Assembly: GCF_000770925.1 (NCBI RefSeq)
Contig: NZ_JDTK01000001.1
Coordinates: 1-64,000, forward strand
Reading direction: 5' to 3'
DNA from: Bifidobacterium ruminantium DSM 6489
Lineage (GTDB): Bacteria; Actinomycetota; Actinomycetes; Actinomycetales; Bifidobacteriaceae
DNA length: 64,000 nucleotides
The notes below the pieces were generated by a model that had not been told where the DNA came from, made no database searches, and worked only from the letters and a program-made list of their open reading frames with translations. Each line of letters opens with the position of its first letter. Position 1 is the first letter of the stretch. The translations under genes and the position numbers were made by a program. Positions 41,183-48,685 of the stretch are shown one piece after another.

Positions 41183-41222
41183 TGCGGGGGCGGCATGCGC
41201 GTATGTGTGTGCCGCCCCCGCA
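41183..41222. terminator. GC-rich hairpin after metF
   Basis: Perfect 13-bp stem TGCGGGGGCGGCA / TGCCGCCCCCGCA with a 14-nt loop. It lies between metF and the convergent immunity-like gene and may serve both. Confidence 0.8.
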
Positions 41223-41229
41223 TCCTATT

Positions 41230-41607
41230 TCAGAGCTCATCCTGCGGAATGATCTTCTTCAACCGCTCATTCTCGAACACCGCGGCAAGTCCATGCTCCG
41301 GATCGTAGCGGTAGTTGCACATCAACGCCACTTCGTGGACATCCGTATTCCTAAGCACGAAAATGTCGGTCGGAATGACGTATTTGAAGATATTCGTGAT
41401 GGAATCGCCGATCAGGTCCCCATCGCGATTAAGACAATACCGTGCAATCGCATCTTTGCTTGCCTCGACTTCGTTCCATGAAGCGAGGAACGCATCCCTT
41501 GCCTGGCGCTGCGAATCGAGGATATCCTCGTTGGAAGCGCAAACGAAGGAGACAGGCAGCTCGAAGTCCCTGCCCCACAATTCCCGCTTATCATTCTTCT
41601 CAGTCAT
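41230..41607 (-). CDS. Probable immunity protein of the adjacent nuclease
   Basis: 125 aa, soluble, acidic. The start overlaps the stop of the upstream nuclease gene (GATGACTGA), with GGTGG six bases before the ATG. Recognisable landmarks are ELWGRDFELPVSFVC near the N-terminus and DSQRQARDAFLASW. Small proteins of this W-G-x-x-F-E-L type are often found next to toxins. The name of the family was not fixed. Position (last gene, overlapping a WHH nuclease) is the main argument for immunity, so function is inference. An upstream in-frame start exists but would overlap the nuclease C-terminus extensively. Confidence 0.6.
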   Translation of the reverse strand: MTEKNDKRELWGRDFELPVSFVCASNEDILDSQRQARDAFLASWNEVEASKDAIARYCLNRDGDLIGDSITNIFKYVIPTDIFVLRNTDVHEVALMCNYRYDPEHGLAAVFENERLKKIIPQDEL

Positions 41608-42301
41608 CGAAACCACCATTCCTATTGTTCTTCTTATTGATTTCAAATACGCCGCCTGAATGTCTGAACGCTTCATGAATAATCGTCGGTACGAGTTCAC
41701 AGGTCTTCATATCGCTGTTCTCATGCCAGGTGAGCTTGTTCTCTTTGCGCCATTTTTCGATGTCGGTATGCGTCCAATCATCTTTTCCGTCACGCCGCTC
41801 TTTGTTCCATTGTTCGGCTAATTTGATGTTGGCTTTCTCGAAATTGCCGGCCAAGTGATTGCCGCTCTCATCTTTTCGTGAAAGCCTGTTCTCGCTCATG
41901 CCTTCGATTGTGACTTTTGCCTCCGCCACAGGACTGAAATCAACGACACCGTTTCTGTACTCGATACCATCTCTGCCATATTTGGCCAGTGCCTCGTTGA
42001 CTTCCGGATTGTTCAACATGTACTTTGATTCGCCGCGCTCGCCGACCCAGCTTCCATTTGGCCCGTCAACCGGCGTGTATCTGACTCTTTCCAAGCGTGT
42101 CGAATACAGGTCTTTCGAATCGATTCTGTCTGTGAGCCGAGTGATGAGCTTATCGAAGTCGATAAGTTTGCCGGGTTCAGAGGATTTCACCTCGGACTCG
42201 GATCCCTTCGGTTCGGAACCCATGAGACGGTCGGGATCGAAACCCAGCTTCGTCTCCTTTGAAGGCTTTGGCACCTCCGAAGTCGTTTTGTCGATGTTCA
42301 T
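41600..42301 (-). CDS. HNH/WHH-type nuclease, polymorphic-toxin-like
   Basis: 233 aa. The N-terminal ~70 residues are polar, with Ser/Lys/Glu-rich stretches. The C-terminal part (residues about 72-220) carries the order seen in HNH/Endo-VII toxin tips: SWVGERGES (85-92), a YG-DGI-x-Y-x-N-G-V-x-DFS block, EKWRKENKLTWHE (182-194), LVPTIIHEAFRHSGG (203-217). In the WHH family the motif is normally W-H-H; here it is W-H-E, with H193, H209 and H214 kept. No WXG, LXG, PAAR or signal peptide for secretion is visible. It lies 88 bp after the HerA-like ATPase gene, with AAAGAG before ATG 42301, and overlaps the presumed immunity gene. Confidence 0.75.
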   Translation of the reverse strand: MNIDKTTSEVPKPSKETKLGFDPDRLMGSEPKGSESEVKSSEPGKLIDFDKLITRLTDRIDSKDLYSTRLERVRYTPVDGPNGSWVGERGESKYMLNNPEVNEALAKYGRDGIEYRNGVVDFSPVAEAKVTIEGMSENRLSRKDESGNHLAGNFEKANIKLAEQWNKERRDGKDDWTHTDIEKWRKENKLTWHENSDMKTCELVPTIIHEAFRHSGGVFEINKKNNRNGGFDD

Positions 42302-42389
42302 AAGACTCTTTTCGTTGAATATGCGTACAGGAATTGGGATGAGGACATATGCTTGTCCGCCACGGGACAGGCGTTTGCCATTGGCGCCG

Positions 42390-45300
42390 CTATCGGATCA
42401 ACCCTCCGTTCTCATGCCAGTCGCTGAACGCCTTGTCGTTCTGCTCCTGCACATGAAGGATGTCGGTCATGATTCCTTGAATGACCACGGTTCTGACGAT
42501 GTCATCGATGCGGTGGCTGACGGACGCGCGAAGCGCCGAATCAGCTGCGACGGTCCACTGTCGGACATCAGTACATCGTTTGATTTCGTCTTTCGTGGCT
42601 TCGCGGACATTCGGGAACAGTGCGCCCATGATCGGAGCGAGCGACAGCATACGGGGTTCTTCGGGAGGATTCTGGATGGTTCGTAGAATGCGGACCTTCA
42701 TGGAGGAATCAAGGTCGATCCGGTCGAGTGCCTCCCGCAGATCGCGCAGCAGATCCTTATCGGTGATGCGGTCGCCTTTGGCAAGGACTTCCGCCACATC
42801 GAACGCATCATTGGCATTGACGCTCTTTTCCTTCGTTTCGGAATGCGTGTAGACGAGAGGTTCGGCATCGTCCGCTTTGGAGACCTTGCACATCACAGGC
42901 TCCACCCAGTCGTTCTGGTAGACCGCGGCGACGCCTTTGGGCAGGCGCGCCAATTCGACGATCTGCGGATCGTTGAGATTCGCTGCACGTCCCACCAGCT
43001 CACGGTCCGACAGATCAGGCAAACGATGGATGATTTTCGTGTTCGTGTTACGGATGGCGGCCATGTCGAGCAGCCCAGGCGCCTGATCGGCGATGATGAA
43101 CCCCTCGCCATAGGTGCGCATCTCCGCGATGGAATTGGACAGCATCTCAACGCTTTTGCCCAGAAGATTACCGCCCTCGGTGCTCTGTTCCATCGAGGTT
43201 CTCTTCAGCAGATTATGCGCCTCCTCCAGCACCGTCAGATGACGCAGCGGTTGATTCATGCCATCCGCGGCGGCCATGCGATGCTCCTGAAGCTTGAGCA
43301 CGATAAGACCCATGAACAGGGACTTGGTCTCTGTGGAACCCACGCGTGACAGGTCGATGATGGTGTTTCCGTCGAACAACGTCGCGTCATCCACTCCGTC
43401 GGAAGTGAGCATCATGCCGTTGAGCCCGTTGGTGAGCGAATTCAGACGTGTGAGTAGCGAACCCTTGTACGCGCCCTTGTTCTCCGCGTCGTATTCGCTG
43501 GAATCGAGGATCTCGCGCACATTGCGCGCCACATCCGCGAAAGAGGGGTAAAGTCCCTCCCCGAAAGAATTCTCCGACGTGGTGAGATTCCATCCACAAT
43601 CCTCATAGGAACGCGAGATGGCGTCCTTCAGCACGGCAGGCATAGCGGCGTACATAGGCCAGCACACGTTGAAGATCTCCACAAGCCGGTCAAGATGCTC
43701 AAGTACGTGGATGCCTTGGGGAAAGCTGAACGGATCGATGCGCAGCAATGGTGTGAAGGCCGGATTCGTGCCAAAGACATGCACGTCGTCGAGCCCGCCG
43801 AACACGTCCTTGTACTCGCCTTTGGCGGGTTCGATCACAAGAAATCCCACTCCCTGATCGTAGGCCTCGTCAAGAATACGGCAGACGGTGTTCGTCTTGC
43901 CCGCGCCGGTGCTTCCAGTGACGAAGACATGCGAGGCGAGGGAATCCTTTTCAAGCAGAACCTTGGCGGGCTCCTCACGGTGCATGTGGAATATCCTTCC
44001 GAGACGAAGCCCCTTGTCAGGCTGCGTTCCATCGAAAGTGGAGACGTTCCTTCCGAATGCCGCGCATTCGATGACCGGCAGACCCGGCACCGACTTCTTC
44101 GGAAAATTCAGCGAGTAGGCGAGCTCCTTGCCGGACAGGGCCGTGGTGGCGGTGACCGTGGCCGGATAGACCGAAAAGCTCGGATGCTCGTCAAGCAGAG
44201 CCGGATTCAACGCGAAGATCGGATGTCTTAGATCGCGCAGATATGCGCAAACCGCCGTCGCGTCCGCGCTGTCCTCGCCGAGATCCCCACGCCAGAGATT
44301 GACGGCTGCTTTGGACATGAAGGACTCCTTGCCTTGAGTGAGCGCGAGATAGGTGTGGGCCACATTGTTGGCGATGTTATGATCTTCCGAAAGCACATAG
44401 GCACAGAAATCCCACATGCCCAGCGCCGACGCCAGATCGAGCCGCTTCATCTGCGATTCGAGAATTTCAAGAGCATGCTGGATCGAGAAGTTCCTGAAAG
44501 TCTGCGTGATGCCTTCGTCGGCTCCGAGCGTTGCGGTGACGGTGCTTGACCGGGCGAAGGAACCACCGAAATTCGCGCCGAGATTCACGGCCTTGGAGAC
44601 TCCAGACGTGACGGACGAACCTTTGGATACGGCTTTGCCAATGCCGCTGGTTACCGCTTTGCCGAGCGATTTGGTAACGGCCTGCCCGACGGTGTCGGTG
44701 GTGCCCTTCGCTGTGGAGGTTGTGTGAGATGATCCATGAGAATGATTTAAAGATGCGCCAACACGAGCGATTTTGAGATCAAAACCTCCGGGAACGTCTA
44801 CTTGTGATGATTCATTGGTTCCATTGGAATCGGTGTCGGTGATGCTTTCGCTCGAGCTGGTGGAATCGGATGTTCCCTGGCTTTCCGATTGGGATGTCGA
44901 TTCGTTTGACGAATCCGTTTCGTTGTAGTTGTTTCCGATCGTCTGGCTGGTGCCGTTCTGCGTGCCGGCGCTCACACCCGCGTTGACGCCGATGGTGGCG
45001 GAGGAGCCTATGGAATCGTTCCTATGGTAGGTGTAGTTCGTCATCCATGAGGCGTAGGGGGTCAGCATCGAATGTAGTTCGGCAAGGCGTAGCTTGCGTT
45101 CCGCCACATCGTGTATGGGGGTGGCGAGCAGCACGATGGTGTAATCCTCGCCTCTATTGCTTGGCACAATGCCGTCGAGTACTTTTTCGATGGTTTGGAC
45201 CGTGAATCTGTCGTTCTTCTCGGTCGGGACATTCGACACGGCAGCAACTGAAAACGCATGTCGTTCCTGAAGGCAGGGAATCGTTCCGCGTTGCGCCGCG

Positions 45301-45842
45301 CCGATTTCGGAACCGGGGAAATTGCCTTTGATCGCGTCTGCGATGCGCTTGGTGAAGTTGTCGACGTTGATGTTGTCTTCCGTATTGTTCACGTCGACAA
45401 CCGCCAGATACACGTTCGTGGTGGATGAGGTACGGTTGAACACCAAAGCGATGTTGCAATCCTCGTCGGCGAGAACGTCATACACGTTGACGAGCTTTTC
45501 GAGACTGTCCTCCTTCGGGTCGACTATCCACTTCGTGACGTTCATGAATCGGATGTTGTGCGCTTCGTCGAATCCGTCGGGATGCTCAACCGTTGGGTCC
45601 ACTGGGCAGTAAACATCCCTGAGCTGGGACAGATACGCTCCATGGATTTCAACCCCGGCGGTCGCCAATAGGCGGTTCGTGAGCTCAACTGCCTGCGGGT
45701 CGGACGGGTCGGGTTTTTCGGACAGGTACGATTCGCGTTTCCGTTCGATCTCGTCAAGTTGGGCGCTGCTAAGGGATGAGACCTTCGCCACCGCGTTACC
45801 GGCCTTGTCTGCCACCCGTAATACCGCGTTTTTGATACCCAT
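42390..45842 (-). CDS. HerA/FtsK-like ATPase with Ser-rich insert (DUF87-type)
   Basis: 1150 aa. The N-terminal ~270 residues form an unassigned alpha/beta region. Residues about 275-350 are a Ser/Thr/Asn/Gly low-complexity stretch. Residues about 385-430 carry glycine-zipper-like repeats (LGKAVTSG, IGKAVSKG, VSKAVNLG). The RecA-like motor has Walker A GSTGAGKTN (643-651) and Walker B LTVLEEAHNLL (869-879), as in HerA/VirB4/TraG-type hexameric pumps, with a conserved arginine-rich tail after it. ATG 45842 has GGAAGG nine bases upstream and lies 5 bp after the dynamin-like gene. It could translocate DNA or protein; no relaxase, mating-pair or NurA gene is present. Confidence 0.8.
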   Translation of the reverse strand: MGIKNAVLRVADKAGNAVAKVSSLSSAQLDEIERKRESYLSEKPDPSDPQAVELTNRLLATAGVEIHGAYLSQLRDVYCPVDPTVEHPDGFDEAHNIRFMNVTKWIVDPKEDSLEKLVNVYDVLADEDCNIALVFNRTSSTTNVYLAVVDVNNTEDNINVDNFTKRIADAIKGNFPGSEIGAAQRGTIPCLQERHAFSVAAVSNVPTEKNDRFTVQTIEKVLDGIVPSNRGEDYTIVLLATPIHDVAERKLRLAELHSMLTPYASWMTNYTYHRNDSIGSSATIGVNAGVSAGTQNGTSQTIGNNYNETDSSNESTSQSESQGTSDSTSSSESITDTDSNGTNESSQVDVPGGFDLKIARVGASLNHSHGSSHTTSTAKGTTDTVGQAVTKSLGKAVTSGIGKAVSKGSSVTSGVSKAVNLGANFGGSFARSSTVTATLGADEGITQTFRNFSIQHALEILESQMKRLDLASALGMWDFCAYVLSEDHNIANNVAHTYLALTQGKESFMSKAAVNLWRGDLGEDSADATAVCAYLRDLRHPIFALNPALLDEHPSFSVYPATVTATTALSGKELAYSLNFPKKSVPGLPVIECAAFGRNVSTFDGTQPDKGLRLGRIFHMHREEPAKVLLEKDSLASHVFVTGSTGAGKTNTVCRILDEAYDQGVGFLVIEPAKGEYKDVFGGLDDVHVFGTNPAFTPLLRIDPFSFPQGIHVLEHLDRLVEIFNVCWPMYAAMPAVLKDAISRSYEDCGWNLTTSENSFGEGLYPSFADVARNVREILDSSEYDAENKGAYKGSLLTRLNSLTNGLNGMMLTSDGVDDATLFDGNTIIDLSRVGSTETKSLFMGLIVLKLQEHRMAAADGMNQPLRHLTVLEEAHNLLKRTSMEQSTEGGNLLGKSVEMLSNSIAEMRTYGEGFIIADQAPGLLDMAAIRNTNTKIIHRLPDLSDRELVGRAANLNDPQIVELARLPKGVAAVYQNDWVEPVMCKVSKADDAEPLVYTHSETKEKSVNANDAFDVAEVLAKGDRITDKDLLRDLREALDRIDLDSSMKVRILRTIQNPPEEPRMLSLAPIMGALFPNVREATKDEIKRCTDVRQWTVAADSALRASVSHRIDDIVRTVVIQGIMTDILHVQEQNDKAFSDWHENGGLIR

Positions 45843-45847
45843 CTTGT

Positions 45848-48430
45848 TCAGTCCTTCCAATCGATGACGCGTGTCACATAGGCTTTGCGGTCCTTGAGAA
45901 TGCCGAGCTTGGTTTCAAGCGCGTCTATCTGTGTGGTCTGTTGGTTGATCTCCTCCACGTAGTCATGCAATACGGGGTTGTAGTCGGTGATGTTGCTCTC
46001 GATCTGGTTCAGTAATTCGTTAAGCCAAGCGTTGAAACGGTCGATGTGTTTGCTTCTGATTTCGCCGCGCGCGTCATTGAAGCACTGCTCGATTTCCTTG
46101 TTGAACTTATCTTTGACCTTATTGAGAAAAAGCTTGTCTCTTTTGAAGATCACCTGGTTGCCCAATTTGATTTCATTGAATTCGGCTTTGTTGAAGTCAG
46201 GTACTCTTACACTATCCAATTGGAGGTCGTGATAGTTGATGATGATTTCTCCGACTTCCCTGCGTTTCTCTTCCGAAAGTGGGGCGTCATCATCCGTGGC
46301 GATTCGATAAAGCGATTGACGGCATTGTTCGGCGCAGGATTTGAGATATGCTTGCGATTCTCCGTCAACGGTCTGCGCGATGCGCATTGCGTAAGTCGTG
46401 TAGTCTGCCACGATTTCGTCGAATAATTGGTCGGCCGCGTTCCGGTCGGCCTCTTTTTCGGTTTTTGCAACCTCGGATTGTTTGCCTAAAGCGTCCTTGG
46501 CGTCGTCGAGAAGACCTTGGGTGGACGTTTTGAGTCCATCCGCGACCTTATTGACACGGTCCGCCAAACCAATGGTTCCGTCATTCTTGAACGTGTCGCC
46601 AAGCCTATCGGCAAAATGGGGGAGCACCGATCGGCGAGCTTCGGCTGCGGCGTCCGCGCGATGCGCATAGTCAAGGTCTTCGCGTTTGCTTTCGGTGATC
46701 TTCTGCTGCCGCGTGTTCAACACGTCGGCGCTGATGAACCATGTATCGGCGCTGATTTTGCCATTCAAATCGTCATCATATCCGCCTGCGGAAGCGTTCT
46801 TTTCATCGCAACAGCATGATTCGAGGCTTTCGATCAGTTTTTGTTTGTCCTGTTCGAGCTGTTCCTCCCGGTCTGCCTTCTGTTCCTCCACCAACTGCTT
46901 TTTAACGCTGATTTCCTCCTTGGTGATGTCGATGATCTCCTGCAGCAAGGATTCCGATCTGCTGCACTTGTTGTAGGCGGAATACCGTTCGGCGAACAGG
47001 CGAATCTCGTTCTCGATACAGAACAGTCCGCTGTTGGCCAGCAGCAGATCCTTGCATGTTTCCGACTCATGGTTGGTTCTCCGGCTGATCTGACCGGGAA
47101 GAATGTCATACCGGTAGAGTGTCTTGTAGAAACGGCTTGAGGGATCCACATATTTGCGTTGCTGATCCTCGAATTTCTCGGCGTAATTGTCGCTCATGAA
47201 TTCGCCCGAGTTCTTCGCACCCAAACCGAGAATCGATGAGACGAAATAAATGCCTTGTCCGTAAAGGTTCGATGGAATCGACCAGTGCATGATCTGACCT
47301 ATCTCATCATCATCGAAACCACCTTTGGGAAGGTCGGCGGAATCCGCCTTATTGACCACGATCATTGCGAAACGCTCATCGATTGCGGGAATCTGCTCGA
47401 TTTCCTGATACAGCTTTTTGTTGTCGGTCGAATCGAGGGAACTGTATTCGGCGACGAAAATGGGCAGGCCGTTCGATAAGCCTTCCATCGCCTCCCTGAG
47501 AACACGGGCATGGTCCGCGTTCGATGCGGAATTCGATCCTGGAGTGTCGAAGATGACGAACTCCCTATCGTGCGGCCATGGGTCGGTGTCGCTGAATGGA
47601 ACTTCGATGCTGATTAGATCGGAGATTCTGCGCCCGTCTTCGCTTTGCCGATAGGAATTAAGAGTTTTCAGCGCGCTGTTCATCTGGGCCGCCATACTTG
47701 TTCCGGCCTGTGCCGTTTTCGAAACTAAATCGTCATAGAAAGGGTCTCCGGCAAAATCCCGGTTGACCATAAGACCGTCCAAATCGAAACGAAGCAGATA
47801 ATGCCTGTCTCCGAAGGAAAACTGGATAATCGCCCTATCCCTGTCTTTGGAACGTTTGATCTGGAATACTCTCGCAGTCACCGGTTCGTCACCGTTCGGA
47901 AGGATTTCCATGCCGATAAGCGCGTTGATGAACGTCGACTTTCCCGCACTGTAGTTTCCAAGCACACACAAAGGAATGATGTCGCTGGAAACGTCGGTGA
48001 ATTTTGCGATTTTATCCGAAACCTTTCTGCGTTCGGATATGGCATCGTCAACAAGCGGCTGGATTTCCTTGAATACTTCGATGATTTCCGGAAGCACGTC
48101 GCGGGCATTGGACAGATAGCATTCGCCACGCTGCGCGTCAAACGATGACGCGTATGGCCCTTCGGAGCAAATAGCATTCAACTCCTGCCATTCGTCGTCG
48201 GAGCCTTCGAACACCAGTTGGATTCTGCCTCCATCGCCGAATTCCTTGGAGATGGTTTCGACGATCTCCTCGGCTTTGAATGGGAAGAATCCCCTGACGA
48301 GCCTCTCGCCGAGTAGTCCGCTGCCGGGATTCGTGCTGGTCGTGATTTCCCTCCAATACCCATGCCAGCTGTAATATCGGACCTTTTCCTGATATGGGTC
48401 GCTTTGGATTTTGATTCTCACCTCTGCCAT
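45848..48430 (-). CDS. Dynamin-like large GTPase
   Basis: 860 aa. An unassigned N-terminal domain (residues 1-110) precedes a dynamin-family GTPase: G1 GNYSAGKST (158-166), switch-I threonine in PVTARVF (185), G3 DTPG (295-298), G4 NKAD (360-363). Long helical stalk and coiled-coil segments follow (about 530-590 and 640-860), with a CCC triplet near 585. There are no obvious transmembrane helices. Bacterial dynamins remodel membranes and several act in phage defence or toxin release. ATG 48430 with AAGGTGG six bases upstream is preferred to an in-frame TTG at 48475. It is the first gene of the four-gene unit; its GC is visibly lower than that of glnE or metF. Confidence 0.85.
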   Translation of the reverse strand: MAEVRIKIQSDPYQEKVRYYSWHGYWREITTSTNPGSGLLGERLVRGFFPFKAEEIVETISKEFGDGGRIQLVFEGSDDEWQELNAICSEGPYASSFDAQRGECYLSNARDVLPEIIEVFKEIQPLVDDAISERRKVSDKIAKFTDVSSDIIPLCVLGNYSAGKSTFINALIGMEILPNGDEPVTARVFQIKRSKDRDRAIIQFSFGDRHYLLRFDLDGLMVNRDFAGDPFYDDLVSKTAQAGTSMAAQMNSALKTLNSYRQSEDGRRISDLISIEVPFSDTDPWPHDREFVIFDTPGSNSASNADHARVLREAMEGLSNGLPIFVAEYSSLDSTDNKKLYQEIEQIPAIDERFAMIVVNKADSADLPKGGFDDDEIGQIMHWSIPSNLYGQGIYFVSSILGLGAKNSGEFMSDNYAEKFEDQQRKYVDPSSRFYKTLYRYDILPGQISRRTNHESETCKDLLLANSGLFCIENEIRLFAERYSAYNKCSRSESLLQEIIDITKEEISVKKQLVEEQKADREEQLEQDKQKLIESLESCCCDEKNASAGGYDDDLNGKISADTWFISADVLNTRQQKITESKREDLDYAHRADAAAEARRSVLPHFADRLGDTFKNDGTIGLADRVNKVADGLKTSTQGLLDDAKDALGKQSEVAKTEKEADRNAADQLFDEIVADYTTYAMRIAQTVDGESQAYLKSCAEQCRQSLYRIATDDDAPLSEEKRREVGEIIINYHDLQLDSVRVPDFNKAEFNEIKLGNQVIFKRDKLFLNKVKDKFNKEIEQCFNDARGEIRSKHIDRFNAWLNELLNQIESNITDYNPVLHDYVEEINQQTTQIDALETKLGILKDRKAYVTRVIDWKD

Positions 48431-48543
48431 ACGGTCCACCTTTGCATCATCGACGAAGAAGGGATTGCTTACCAATGCTAAAACAGGACATTCCCCTTTT
48501 ACGGTAGGGAAACGGATTTTCCTCTTTCCGACCCCAAGACAAC

Positions 48544-48597
48544 ACCATCATGATGGTAGATACATGGCTGAAAGGAAAATTCAGTTGATGACTGAAT
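48544..48597. promoter_or_regulatory. Two palindromes between the dynamin-like gene and glnE
   Basis: A perfect 14-bp palindrome ACCATCATGATGGT (48544-48557) and a second dyad ATTCAGT-TGATG-ACTGAAT (48579-48597). Both lie in the 255-bp divergent intergenic region and are candidate operators for the four-gene unit or glnE. Confidence 0.4.
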
Positions 48598-48685
48598 TTC
48601 AGCGATTGATCCCGCTGCCAGTAGATGATACTTCGGGGACCGCGTCGCGCGTGGCTGCTGCTCCTTCCACGAACATGCCGCTACT

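Noticed and set aside
42390-48430. Part of a conjugative element or type IV secretion system
   Set aside because: The ATPase is HerA/VirB4-like, but no relaxase, VirB6/TrbL-like channel, integrase, transposase or att repeats were found nearby.
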